DNA of 64,000 bases from Formosa haliotis (lineage in GTDB: Bacteria; Bacteroidota; Bacteroidia; Flavobacteriales; Flavobacteriaceae), in assembly GCF_001685485.1 (NCBI RefSeq), contig NZ_BDEL01000001.1, positions 2,043,501 through 2,107,500 of the forward strand, written 5' to 3'. Position numbers and translations under genes: made by a program. Below, in pieces: positions 29,507 through 39,644 of this stretch. Under the pieces are notes generated by a model, which was not told the DNA's origin, ran no database searches, and saw only the letters and a list, made by a program, of their open reading frames with translations. Positions within the stretch are counted from its first letter, which is position 1; every line of letters starts with the position of its first letter.

Positions 29507-31023
29507 TTAATGCGCTACTTCATGTTCATTATCTTCCGCACCGTGAGTTAATCGTTTTAAAGGTTTTAAAATTAGAATAAACAATGTACCTATAATCACA
29601 GTAAAAACTAAAATTCCTAAAAAGATAGTGTATTCACCAAAGGCGCTAGCAGATTCTCCTACTATTCCAGCCACTTTACTACCTAATCCTGTAGCTGCAA
29701 AATAAACCCCCATCATAAGTGATGCATATTTTACCGGAGCTAATTTTGTAATAAAGGATAAAGCTACAGGCGATAAACAAAGTTCTCCCATAGTATGGAA
29801 AAAATAAGCTAACACTAACCAAAGCATACTAGAAGTTCCCGATTTTTCGAATTCCATTACAGCAAACACCATAAATAAAATCCGAATCCCATGATAATTA
29901 TACCCATCGCCATTTTAAATAATGATGAAGCTTCCTTACCTTTTAATTTACGTTTCGCCCATAAATTGGCTACAACCGTAGCAAAAATCACGATAAAACC
30001 GGCATTTAAACTTTGGAACATGATAGTAGGAATTTCCCAGCCTAAAAGCACACGGTCTGTTTTCGTGTCTGTGTATATATTCATTAACCCTCCAGCTTGT
30101 TCAAAAGCTCCCCAGAAGATAATCACCATTATAAAAGATAGTAATAACACTACAAAGCGATCTTTATAAATTTGAGAGGATAGATCTTTATAAATCATCA
30201 TTAAAAGCACCGTTATTGCTGTAAGAAATATAAAAAGAGCTCCATATCCCCATCCTAATTGTATCCATCCATAAATAGAAACAAGTAATAGCAGACATGA
30301 GATCATTAACTGCTTTGGAGATTTTAAAATTTTAGAATATAATTCACCATAAGATACTTCATCTTCTTTATTCGTAGCCACAACGTGATTTCCAACTTCT
30401 GTTAAATAGCGTTGTCCAAATAAATAAACCATAAGCCCCAAAAGCATTGCAACACCTGCAAGACCAAAACCGGCATGCCATCCCCATTCTGCAACCACAC
30501 TTCCAACTACTAAGGTTGCCAATAAGGAGCCTACGTTAATTCCGATATAGAAAATACTAAAACCTTTATCTCGTCTTATATCTCCCTCTTGATAAAGCCC
30601 TCCAACCATAGTTGAAATATTAGGTTTTAAGAAACCTACTCCTAAAATTACTAATCCTAAACCGGTATAAAACGCCCAAGTATCTGTAAGCACCAAAACA
30701 CCATGACCTAAACATAAAATAATAGCTCCGTATAATACCGCCTTTTTCTGGCCGATTAATTTATCGGCAATCATACCTCCTGGAATAGACATAACATAAA
30801 CCAACATGGTGTACCATCCATATAATGCTAAGGCTTCTTGATTGGTCCATCCTAAACCTGGTCCTCTTTCATCTCCAGTGGTTTGTGTTACCATATATAA
30901 CACAAGCAAGGCTCGCATTCCATAGTAAGAAAACCGCTCCCACATTTCTGTAAAGAATAAAATATAAAGACCTACTGGATGACCAAATAATTCTTTCTGT
31001 TTAACATCAATTGAATTTGCCAT
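29507..31023 (-). CDS. Second POT-family peptide transporter (one-base frameshift in this sequence)
   Basis: This is a paralogue of the neighbouring transporter. The first frame (29857-31023, 388 residues) contains EMWERFSYYGMRALL, FYIGINVGSLLA and FEQAGGLMNIY but runs into a stop after MGIIIMGFGF. The -1 frame continues with the expected final part (LSPVALSFITKLAP, about 120 residues). Adding one T to a T4 run (plus-strand A4 at 29877-29880) gives GFGFLFMVFAVMEFEK and a normal 505-residue protein. Either a recent inactivation or, more likely given similar events nearby, an undercalled homopolymer. Confidence 0.9.
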
Positions 31024-31076
31024 AAAATAATTTGTTTTGTTAATTAAGGGGTTGTTAAAGGATTGCTATTATTAAA

Positions 31077-33263
31077 TTATAGTTTATCTCCTAGAGTTCT
31101 ATCTAAGAAATTAGTCATTTTAGTATATAAATGTAAACGGGTATTGCCGCCATAAATACCGTGATTTTTGTCTGGGTATATCATCCACTCAAACTGTTTG
31201 TTTGCTTGAATTAAGGCTTCAATCATACGCATTGAATTTTGAACATGTACATTATCATCGGCCGTACCATGCACTAATAAAAAGTCGCCTTTTAATTTAT
31301 CTACATGATTAATTGGTGAATTTTCATCGTAGCCCGATGGATTTTCCTGTGGAGTCGTCATGTAGCGCTCTGTATAAATAGAATCGTAAAATCTCCAGCT
31401 TGTTACAGGTGCCACGGCTATAGCCATTTTAAAGACATCGTTCCCTTTAAAAATAGCATTACTACTCATAAATCCTCCAAAACTCCAGCCCCAAATTCCA
31501 ATTCGGTCTTTATCGATATACGCTAAATCGCCTAATTGTTTTGCCGCTGCAATTTGGTCTTCTAATTCGTATTTACCCAATTCTTTTTGAGTCGCTTTTT
31601 TAAAAGCTGCGCCTTTAAACCCCGTTCCACGTCCGTCTACACAAGCTACAATATAACCTTTTTGCGCCAACATTTCGTACCAATAATCGTTAGCACTTAA
31701 CCAACTATTTGCTACTTGTTGCGATCCTGGCCCCGAATATTGATACATAAATAAAGGATATGTTTTAGACGCATCAAAATTTGCAGGTTTAATCATCCAC
31801 ATGTTTAAATCGTTGCCATTTACTTTTATCGTACTAAATTCCTTTTTAGAAATGGCATACTGCGAAAGTTTATTCGACAAGGCTTTGTTGTCCTTAATCA
31901 CTTTAATTACTTTACCAGATTTAGAATCGTTTAAAGTATATAAAGGAGGAGTTGTTGCACTAGAATAAGTGTTAATAAAATAGGTGAAATCAGCACTAAA
32001 CGACGCCGAGTTAGTTCCATCTTTTTCAGATAAACGTGTTTTTCCTTTTCCGTTTAAACCAATACTGTAAACATCGCGATTTATAGATCCGTTTTCTACA
32101 GACTGATAAAACAACTTTTTCGATTTTTTATCAAATCCATAATAGTTAGTCACTTCCCAATCGCCTTTGGTTATCTGATTAATAAGTTTTCCGTCTTGCT
32201 TGTAATGATAGATATGATTATATCCGTCCTTTTCACTTGTCCAAATAAAACTATTATCATCTAAAAATGTTAAGTTATCGGTTACATCTACATAAGCAGG
32301 ATCTTTGTCTGTAAGCACTAATTTTGAAGTTTGATTTGAGGTATTTATCATCCATAAATCCAACTCATTTTGATGTCTGTTACTGTATTGTGCACTTAAA
32401 ACATCGGCGTTATTTGTCCACTTAATTCTAGGAATATAAAAATCGGAATAGCTTTTATCTAAACTAATGGCTGTGGTTTTGTTTTTGGCCAAATCGAAAA
32501 CATGTAAAGATACGACAGAGTTTGGCTCTCCTGCTTTCGGGTACTTAAACACCTCTTGTTTTGGATACAAATCGGTTCCAAACACATCCATAGAAAACTC
32601 AGGAACGTTAGATTCATCAAAACGAATAAAAGCAATCTTGTTACTAGCTGTATTCCATTCAAAGGCACGTACAAAAGCAAATTCTTCTTCGTAAACCCAA
32701 TCGGTAATACCATTAATAATTTTATTATCTAAACCGTCTGTAGTAATCTTTGTTGTAGCACCCGTTTTTAAATCCTTTACAAACAAATTATTGTTTAAAC
32801 CATAAGCCACTTTGGTACCATCTGGCGAAAATGTAGGTTCCTGAATTTTATCTTCTGCAACACCTGTAATTTTACCTGTAGCGGTATCAAAAACATAATA
32901 ATTAGCTAGTGTAGAATGCCTAAAAATAGACTCTACATTTGTCGCTAAAAGCACTTTGCTTTCATCTTCACTAAAAGTATAATCTGTAAAATAATCGACA
33001 TCCGCTAAATTTGAAGAACTCACTAGCGTTTTCACTTTGCTAAGCGTTTTATAATCGTAAATATCGATAGCTGTAGATCGGGTTTGTCTGTTAAAATCTA
33101 ATACAGAATATTGCTGACCGTTAGCCATAGAATGTAAGGCTTCCATACCTTCGGTTCTAAAACCGCCATTCCAAATTTCTTCTAATGTTATCTGTTTTTG
33201 TTGTGCGAATACTAGGCCTGAACATAGAAAACATGTTAGCAGGAAAGGAGTAAAATACTTCAC
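31077..33263 (-). CDS. Dipeptidyl-peptidase IV-type S9 serine peptidase
   Basis: This 728-residue exported peptidase has a signal peptide (about 1-20), an eight-bladed propeller-like DPP-IV N-terminal domain (about 90-450) and a C-terminal alpha/beta hydrolase domain. The catalytic triad is Ser594 (GWSFGG), Asp669 or Asp670 (HGTADDN) and His701 (DKNHGI). The Glu pair of DPP-IV that binds the substrate N-terminus is visible as YEEEFAF. It would release N-terminal X-Pro dipeptides outside the cytoplasm, and the two peptide transporters next to it would take them up. Confidence 0.94.
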   Translation of the reverse strand: MKYFTPFLLTCFLCSGLVFAQQKQITLEEIWNGGFRTEGMEALHSMANGQQYSVLDFNRQTRSTAIDIYDYKTLSKVKTLVSSSNLADVDYFTDYTFSEDESKVLLATNVESIFRHSTLANYYVFDTATGKITGVAEDKIQEPTFSPDGTKVAYGLNNNLFVKDLKTGATTKITTDGLDNKIINGITDWVYEEEFAFVRAFEWNTASNKIAFIRFDESNVPEFSMDVFGTDLYPKQEVFKYPKAGEPNSVVSLHVFDLAKNKTTAISLDKSYSDFYIPRIKWTNNADVLSAQYSNRHQNELDLWMINTSNQTSKLVLTDKDPAYVDVTDNLTFLDDNSFIWTSEKDGYNHIYHYKQDGKLINQITKGDWEVTNYYGFDKKSKKLFYQSVENGSINRDVYSIGLNGKGKTRLSEKDGTNSASFSADFTYFINTYSSATTPPLYTLNDSKSGKVIKVIKDNKALSNKLSQYAISKKEFSTIKVNGNDLNMWMIKPANFDASKTYPLFMYQYSGPGSQQVANSWLSANDYWYEMLAQKGYIVACVDGRGTGFKGAAFKKATQKELGKYELEDQIAAAKQLGDLAYIDKDRIGIWGWSFGGFMSSNAIFKGNDVFKMAIAVAPVTSWRFYDSIYTERYMTTPQENPSGYDENSPINHVDKLKGDFLLVHGTADDNVHVQNSMRMIEALIQANKQFEWMIYPDKNHGIYGGNTRLHLYTKMTNFLDRTLGDKL

Positions 33264-33405
33264 GAAATAAATTAAATTAAAAAGTTAATATAGGGATATT
33301 TTAAAAGCCCCCAAGTTTACTAAAAATTAACGAAATTACCGACTCAATTAACAGTTTATATAGATAATCTGACGGTTTAACCTCCCTAAAACACTCAATA
33401 AGTAC

Positions 33406-33413
33406 TATATTTG
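33406..33413 (+). promoter_or_regulatory. Promoter -7 element for the HMG-CoA reductase gene
   Basis: TATATTTG matches TAnnTTTG exactly and lies 20 bases before the ATG at 33434. No good TTTG -33 element is present at the usual distance. The gap is shared with the divergent DPP-IV gene. Confidence 0.5.
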
Positions 33414-33433
33414 TTCTGTTAAATAATAAATGC

Positions 33434-34749
33434 ATGAGCAAAACGATTTCAGGTTTTTCGAAACTATCAAAATCAAAAAAATAGATTGGATTGTTAGCAC
33501 CTATTTTGCTAATCAAGAAAACACCAAATCTATATTAAAACAATATTGGAATTCCAACGACAAACTTCAACAGTTACACGACGAATTTATCGAAAATACC
33601 ATCACCAATTATTATTTACCGCTTGGTGTTGCTCCCAATTTTTTAATAAATGGTAAAATGTACACGATCCCTATGGCTATCGAAGAAAGTTCGGTGGTTG
33701 CTGCAGCCAGTAAAGCTGCTAAATTTTGGTTGGATCGTGGCGGATTTAAAACAAGCGTAATTTCTACTACAAAAATCGGACAAGTGCATTTTATGTATTT
33801 AGGCGATACCGACCATTTAAAGCACTTTTTCACCACTGTAAAACCCAAACTTTTAGACGCCGTAAAACAGCTATCTAAAAACATGGAAAAGCGTGGCGGC
33901 GGGATTATTGATATTGAATTACGCGATAAAACTGCCGAAATTCCTAACTATTTCCAATTGCATGTGTCGTTTGAGACCGCCGATGCTATGGGCGCAAACT
34001 TTATAAATTCCTGTTTAGAAGCTTTTGCAAAAACATTTAAAAGTGAAGCTTTAAAATTTGATGGATTTACCGCCAAAGAAAAGCACATAGATATTGTTAT
34101 GAGCATCCTCTCTAACTATGTTCCTGACTGTTTGGTACGTGCCGAAGTAAGCTGCAAGGTTGAAGATTTAACCGAAAACGAAGCAATTCCTGCCGAAGAA
34201 TTTGCTAATAAATTTATACAAGCTGTTAAAATTGCTGAAATAGAACCTTTCCGAGCCGTAACACACAATAAGGGTATTATGAACGGTATTGATGCTGTGG
34301 TACTCGCTACGGGTAACGATTTTAGAGCTATTGAAGCCGGGGTACATGCCTACGCGGCTAGAAACGGATCATATAGTAGTTTATCGCATGCTAAAATTGA
34401 AGATGGCATTTTTACTTTTTGGATGGAAATTCCTTTAGCTTTAGGAACCGTAGGAGGCTTAACCAACTTACACCCTTTGGTAAAGTTATCGTTAGAGATG
34501 CTCCATAAACCATCGGCTAAAGAATTTATGCAAGTGGTTGCCGTTGCCGGATTAGCCCAAAATTTTGCGGCATTAAGATCGTTAACAACGACTGGAATAC
34601 AGCAAGGCCATATGAAAATGCATTTAATGAACATCCTAAATCAGTTTGAAGCGAATACTGAAGAAAAAGCTATTTTGGTAAATCATTTTAAAACACATAC
34701 CGTATCGCATAGCGCTGTTGTTGATGCTTTAGAAAAACTACGTCGCTAA
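33434..34749 (+). CDS. Hydroxymethylglutaryl-CoA reductase, class II type (one-base frameshift near the start)
   Basis: HMG-CoA reductase feeds the mevalonate route to isoprenoids. Class II residues are all present: Glu in EESSVVAAAS, Lys in THNKGIMNG, Asp in GNDFRAIEAG and His in QQGHMKMH. The N-terminus is split. From the ATG at 33434 the frame reads MSKTISGFSKLSKSKK, matching the FxxLS start of class II enzymes, then hits TAG after an A7 run (33475-33481). One extra A joins it to KIDWIV and the rest, 438 residues. The in-frame alternative start at 33430 gives an unrelated N-terminus. The next gene starts within the stop codon. Confidence 0.93.
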
Positions 34750-35654
34750 TGGAATCGTTTTATAGCAACGGAAAATTATTAATTTCGGCCGAATACCTTG
34801 TGCTTAATGGGGCAGAAGCTTTAGCTTTACCATCTAAATTTGGACAATCGTTAAGTGTTGAATCTATTTCCGAGCCATTATTAACATGGCAAAGTTATAA
34901 CAATAACAATGAGTGCTGGCTAGAAGCCACTTTTAAGGATATTCATGGCACCTTGCAACCCGAGATAGAAAACGATCTTACCCTAAGGCTAGCCTCTATT
35001 TTAAACGCTGCAAAAACTTTAAATCCGGAGTTTTTAAAACCTGAGCTTGGCCTTGCTATTAAAACATATTTAGATTTTCCTACAAATTGGGGTTTAGGCA
35101 CCTCGTCAACTTTAATAAACAACATCGCGAGTTGGGCAAATATAAATCCGTTTACCCTCTTAGAACGCACTTTTGGAGGTAGTGGTTACGACATTGCTTG
35201 CGCGTCTAACAACACTCCTATTACGTATCGATTAAACGGAAAATCGCCAATAGTAAAGTCTGTAAATTTTCATCCTAATTTTTCTGATTGCATATATTTT
35301 GTTCATTTAAATAAGAAACAAAACAGCCGCGATGGCATTGCTCATTTTAAAGCCAATACCTCAGATCATTCCGAGGCTATTAAAGCAGTAAACAGTATAA
35401 CATCAGAACTTATTACATGCGACAACCTAGATCGCTTTAACGGCTTAGTTGAAGCACATGAAGCGATTATAGCAAACATCATTCAGTTGAAACCAGTTAA
35501 ACAATTACTTTTCCATGATTTTACCGGAAGCATTAAAAGCTTAGGCGCTTGGGGAGGCGATTTTGTTATGGTAACTTCTCATGAAGATCCCACGAGTTAT
35601 TTCAAAGACAAAGGATATCACACCATACTGCCTTATAAAGACATGATACTTTAG
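34749..35654 (+). CDS. GYDIA-type GHMP kinase
   Basis: This 301-residue sugar/mevalonate-type kinase has the ATP-binding loop GLGTSSTLINN near residue 116 and the hallmark GGSGYDIACA that gives the GYDIA family its name. The N-terminus FYSNGKLLISAEYLVL is typical of GHMP folds. It shares one base with the HMG-CoA reductase stop, so the two are translationally coupled. A role phosphorylating mevalonate or a derivative is inferred from that pairing. The exact substrate cannot be read from the sequence. Confidence 0.92.
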   Translation: MESFYSNGKLLISAEYLVLNGAEALALPSKFGQSLSVESISEPLLTWQSYNNNNECWLEATFKDIHGTLQPEIENDLTLRLASILNAAKTLNPEFLKPELGLAIKTYLDFPTNWGLGTSSTLINNIASWANINPFTLLERTFGGSGYDIACASNNTPITYRLNGKSPIVKSVNFHPNFSDCIYFVHLNKKQNSRDGIAHFKANTSDHSEAIKAVNSITSELITCDNLDRFNGLVEAHEAIIANIIQLKPVKQLLFHDFTGSIKSLGAWGGDFVMVTSHEDPTSYFKDKGYHTILPYKDMIL

Positions 35655-35674
35655 CATATCCTTTAGTCAACCAA

Positions 35675-35713
35675 AAGCTACGAGGCAAAATTTTGCGATA
35701 TCGCGAAGCCTCG
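35675..35713. repeat. Nested palindromes in the gap after the GHMP kinase
   Basis: CGAGGC (35681-35686) and GCCTCG (35708-35713) enclose two overlapping perfect palindromes, GCAAAATTTTGC (35685-35696) and GCGATATCGC (35695-35704). The latter lies within TTTGCGATATCGCGAA. No poly-T follows, so it is not a standard terminator. It may be a protein-binding site or a small mobile repeat. The rest of the gap up to 35835 shows nothing I recognise. Confidence 0.6.
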
Positions 35714-35835
35714 AGATTCGATTTAAAAGCGTTATACTTTTGCAAGTAAAGAGAAACTAGAAAGACTTCACTCGACAGTCATCTTCATTTCACTTAAAAA
35801 TTAATGTATTGTTTTAGAACGAGACTTTATAGAAC

Positions 35836-35869
35836 AAAAAAATCCTCATCGTTTGATGAGGATTTTTTT
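35836..35869. terminator. Bidirectional intrinsic terminator
   Basis: A perfect stem AATCCTCATC / GATGAGGATT with loop GTTT is flanked by A7 on the left and T8 on the right, so it works on both strands. It separates the convergent GHMP kinase (plus) and PpiD-like (minus) genes. Confidence 0.92.
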
Positions 35870-35888
35870 TATAAGGTATAACTGATAT

Positions 35889-38012
35889 TTATTGTACAGT
35901 TTCTGCTCTATTATCTTCAATTTCTGAAGCATCTTTTAAAGCTTGATATAATTTAGTATTAACAGCATTTGCTTTTTGTTGACCAACGCGGTTAGCAAAC
36001 GCTTGGTAATTATCTAATTCTGTTGCTGGAGTTACTTTAGTAACTTCAACCATATACACACCATTATCACCAACTAACAACTTAGAAGTTTCTCCTTCTT
36101 TTAATCCGAAAGCAGCACCTACAATACGAGGCTCTCTTCCTGCTCCAGAAATCGTTGGATTCTTCATATTTAAAGCTGAAGCTGTTCTAATAGATTGATT
36201 TTCTTCTGAAGCCAAAGCGTCTAAAGTTGTTGCTTTAACACGGTCTTTAATAATTTCAGCTTTTTTCTCTTTACGAATTTTAGGCACTACAATAGCAGAT
36301 GCATTATCTGTAGTCATTAATCCCGCTTTGTTTTTAGCCGCTAATTGTACAATAGCATATCCGCCTGGAATATTAAAACGCTTTACATCTCCTACATTAG
36401 TCTCTTCGTTAAATGTCCAACGTACAATTTGACGTTGATTACTTAATCCAGGAATATTTTCTTGTAAGATCTCGATACCTTTTACCGGACGAACAGTGTA
36501 ATTGTTTTCTTTAGAAACCGCTTGAAAATCTTTGTCGGCAACTGCGATTTCAAATTTAGAAGCATCTCTAAACACTTTATCTACTGTAGCGTCAGATGGC
36601 TCTATTTGTCTAGCAATAGTTGCAATTTTAACCGCTTTTTCTTTATCAGTTTGATCTAATATTTCTACAACGTGGTAACCGAAATCTGTTTTTACCACAC
36701 CAACATCACCTTTACGATTTCCGAAAGCATAATCTCTAAATTCTGGTACCATAGCATTATATGTAAACCAGTCTAGAACACCTTCTTTCTCGTTACTTAC
36801 TTTATCTACAGATAAGTCTAATACATCTACAAACTTAGAAGGATTTGCTTTTACAATAGCCATAACGCTATCTGCTGTTTTCTTAGCTTCTGCTTTTGTT
36901 TGTACAGTTTCTGCTGTAGCCGCACGAGAACCGATAAATGGAATTAAAATGTGTCTTGCTTTTACCGAGTCTGGCATAAAGGTTTCTTCAACTAATTTAG
37001 AAAGTTTAAAAAATCCGTTATCCTTATAAGGTCCGTAAACCGCTCCTGGCGTTTTATCGTATAAATTATCGGCTAATACTTTTGGTAAAGCAGATTTAAA
37101 CACAAAACGATTATCGTATTTAATATCTGAATTAGAGTTTACAAAAGATTCTACATCCTTAGCATTTGCGAAACCTAAAACGGTATCGTTAGCTTTAGTC
37201 ACATCGTTATAAACAACAGAGTTATTTAGAAGATTCGTTAAACCTGCAGAAATTTCTTTTTCGTCTTCTAAAGAAGCAATTTCTCTAAACTCTACATAAT
37301 TGATATCTCTTGAAGCTTCTACTTCAAATTCTTTTTTATGATCGTTAATATAGCTTGAAATTTCAGACTTAGACACTGTAATCGTACTATCTACAATTGA
37401 AGAAAAAGGTACTTGTACATATTTAATATCTACTTTATTGTTTTCTAAATCATGCTCTACTTTTCCTTCTGCTAAAGTACCATTAACACCCGCCTTAACC
37501 ATATTTACATAGTCTTGTTGCATGCCGCTTTCTGCAATAGATTGTTCGTAATCTACCCATTGTTGGTATGCTTCAGCCGACGTAGCTTTTAAACTAGCGA
37601 TATATTCATTTAATTTATTCTCGTCGAATAAACCAGCTTCATTTTGGAATTCAGGGCTATTAGATAAATTTGTTCTTAACAAATCTCTCATTTGATCGCG
37701 CTCTACACTAAACCCTAATGGCTTATATTGAGATTCTAATACAGCTTGTCTCACTTCTTGCTCCCAAACACGGTTCATAGCTTGTGTGTTAGTAACACCT
37801 TGCCCCATTTGTCTTTGTGCAAATTCTACTTTACGTAAAAAATCTTCTCTAGAAATTTCTTTCCCGTTAATAGTAGCAACTACATTTTGAGATTTATTTG
37901 ATAAAGCACTACCATTTTGGAACAATCCAGATAGTACAAAAGAAAATAATGCTAATGCAATAATTAGGATTAAGAAAAGTGAACGTTGTCTAATTTTATT
38001 TAAAACTGCCAT
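35889..38012 (-). CDS. PpiD-like periplasmic peptidylprolyl isomerase/foldase
   Basis: This 707-residue protein is anchored by one N-terminal membrane segment (about 12-32). It has a SurA-type N-terminal chaperone domain (GKEISREDFLRKVEFAQRQ) and a parvulin rotamase domain (about 345-450, with ARHILI and GVVKTDFGYHVVEI), then a second, degenerate rotamase-like region. Such proteins assist folding of outer membrane and secreted proteins. It heads a minus-strand run of envelope genes in the order found in many flavobacteria, although 107 bases separate it from the CNNM gene. Confidence 0.9.
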   Translation of the reverse strand: MAVLNKIRQRSLFLILIIALALFSFVLSGLFQNGSALSNKSQNVVATINGKEISREDFLRKVEFAQRQMGQGVTNTQAMNRVWEQEVRQAVLESQYKPLGFSVERDQMRDLLRTNLSNSPEFQNEAGLFDENKLNEYIASLKATSAEAYQQWVDYEQSIAESGMQQDYVNMVKAGVNGTLAEGKVEHDLENNKVDIKYVQVPFSSIVDSTITVSKSEISSYINDHKKEFEVEASRDINYVEFREIASLEDEKEISAGLTNLLNNSVVYNDVTKANDTVLGFANAKDVESFVNSNSDIKYDNRFVFKSALPKVLADNLYDKTPGAVYGPYKDNGFFKLSKLVEETFMPDSVKARHILIPFIGSRAATAETVQTKAEAKKTADSVMAIVKANPSKFVDVLDLSVDKVSNEKEGVLDWFTYNAMVPEFRDYAFGNRKGDVGVVKTDFGYHVVEILDQTDKEKAVKIATIARQIEPSDATVDKVFRDASKFEIAVADKDFQAVSKENNYTVRPVKGIEILQENIPGLSNQRQIVRWTFNEETNVGDVKRFNIPGGYAIVQLAAKNKAGLMTTDNASAIVVPKIRKEKKAEIIKDRVKATTLDALASEENQSIRTASALNMKNPTISGAGREPRIVGAAFGLKEGETSKLLVGDNGVYMVEVTKVTPATELDNYQAFANRVGQQKANAVNTKLYQALKDASEIEDNRAETVQ

Positions 38013-38119
38013 TTGTCATTTAAATTATATGAAATATTGGGCGCGAAAATACCATTTTCTATTTAATAATAAAAGCAGAAAACATCAATAATTCATTTAA
38101 TTTCTAGGATTTAGACAAA

Positions 38120-39409
38120 TTAGTCGGGCTTAACTTTAGATAGTGCGACTAAGTCGATTTTTGTATTAGATACTTCAAGAATTTTAAACTGAAAATCTCC
38201 TACTACAACCACTTCATCCTGAGCAGGAATTTCTTCGGTATGGTTAACTATAAATCCACCAAGCGTCTCGTAATTTTCACTTTCCGGAATATTTAATTTA
38301 TAATTTTCGTTTAAATAATCTACTTCTATCCTAGCAGATAGGGTATAATTATCATCGTCTATTTTTTCCTCTATAAGGTCTACAGTATCGTGTTCATCTT
38401 CTATTTCGCCAAACAATTCTTCCACGATATCTTCTACTGTCATAATCCCAGAAGTCCCGCCATATTCATCTAAAACCACCGCGATACTTTTTCGCTTTTT
38501 TATAAGCACACTCAACACATCTTTAATAAGCATGGTCTCTGGAACAAGCTCTACTGGTAATAAAATAGACTTGATAGTTTTCGGTTTTTTAAACAACTCA
38601 AAAGAATGTACGTACCCCAAAATATCATCTATAGTATCTTTATATACGATTATTTTAGAACAGCCTGTTTCTGTAAATAAACTGTTTAAAACCTTAGTCG
38701 ATTCATGAAGTTCTACGGCTATAATTTCGGTTCGTGGCACCATGACTTCTCGGGCTTTTACTTCCGAAAATTCTAATGCATTCTGAAAAATCTGAATTTC
38801 GGAATCGACTTCGTCATGTTCTTCAACCGATTGCATTTGCTCTGTAATATAATTTCCTAGCTCTACCTTAGAAAAGGCTAACTGCACTTGATCGCCTTCG
38901 GTTTTAAAAAAACGTTTTAAAACAAAGTCTGAAATCCATAACACAAAATCTGAAACCCAAGAAAACAAACCGTAAAAAATATAAGCCGGTACAGCAAAGA
39001 CTTTTAGTAGGTTGTTGGCATAAATCTGGAAAAATACTTTTGGTAAAAATTCTGCAGTAATTAATATAATAAGTGTCGAGATTACGGTTTGAGTTAACAA
39101 ACTAAGATCGTTTAGCATATAATCTATAAATGCAGATCCCGATGGCAACATAGACTGAAACCATTCTACTAACAAATCGCCCATAAAAAACCCATAAATA
39201 ACCAAGGCTATATTGTTTCCAATAAGCATGGTGGCAATAAATTTAGAAGGTTTAGCCGTAAGCTTGGTTAAGATTTTGGCAAGAAATCCTTTTTGTTTTT
39301 TTTCGATTTCGATATGGATTTTATTAGACGACACATAGGCAATCTCCATACCCGAAAAAAATGCAGATAAAATTAAGGACAGTATAATGATTATAATAGC
39401 AGAACTCAT
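38120..39409 (-). CDS. CNNM/CorC-type membrane protein with CBS domains (hemolysin family)
   Basis: The 429 residues contain an N-terminal DUF21/CNNM membrane domain (about 1-190, four segments), a CBS pair (about 205-330, with AREVMVPRTEI and VVLDEYGGTSGIMTVEDIVEELFGEI) and a C-terminal CorC_HlyC domain. Related proteins act in magnesium or cobalt efflux. The old hemolysin name has little functional support. It overlaps the 66-residue protein upstream by 4 bases. Confidence 0.92.
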   Translation of the reverse strand: MSSAIIIIILSLILSAFFSGMEIAYVSSNKIHIEIEKKQKGFLAKILTKLTAKPSKFIATMLIGNNIALVIYGFFMGDLLVEWFQSMLPSGSAFIDYMLNDLSLLTQTVISTLIILITAEFLPKVFFQIYANNLLKVFAVPAYIFYGLFSWVSDFVLWISDFVLKRFFKTEGDQVQLAFSKVELGNYITEQMQSVEEHDEVDSEIQIFQNALEFSEVKAREVMVPRTEIIAVELHESTKVLNSLFTETGCSKIIVYKDTIDDILGYVHSFELFKKPKTIKSILLPVELVPETMLIKDVLSVLIKKRKSIAVVLDEYGGTSGIMTVEDIVEELFGEIEDEHDTVDLIEEKIDDDNYTLSARIEVDYLNENYKLNIPESENYETLGGFIVNHTEEIPAQDEVVVVGDFQFKILEVSNTKIDLVALSKVKPD

Positions 39410-39606
39410 TTACAACTATTCGTCTTTATTTTAAATTTCTTATTGAATTTCTGTCTGAAGAAAAACATAAAAGTTGCTGCTATACAAAGTAACAGCGAAG
39501 AATATGTAATAACTCCTGTATTCATATATTTTGTAATTACATCATATAAAAAATATAAAGCAAAAGCCAAATACGCGTATTGAAAAATCTTAAAAGCGTT
39601 ATTCAT
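39406..39606 (-). CDS. Small two-segment membrane protein, unknown function
   Basis: The 66 residues have two hydrophobic segments (about 8-24 and 33-50) and a strongly basic C-terminus (RQKFNKKFKIKTNSCK). No family is recognised. Its stop overlaps the start of the CNNM gene by 4 bases and it follows lptC by 38 bases, so it belongs to the same transcript and is probably real. Confidence 0.75.
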   Translation of the reverse strand: MNNAFKIFQYAYLAFALYFLYDVITKYMNTGVITYSSLLLCIAATFMFFFRQKFNKKFKIKTNSCK

Positions 39607-39644
39607 GATTTAGGGTAAATTAAATTTAAAGTAAAGGTAACGAA

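Noticed and set aside
33430..34749. HMG-CoA reductase starting at ATG 33430
   Set aside because: The first 16 residues from this start bear no resemblance to the family, while the frame from 33434 reads the expected GFSKLS before a homopolymer break.
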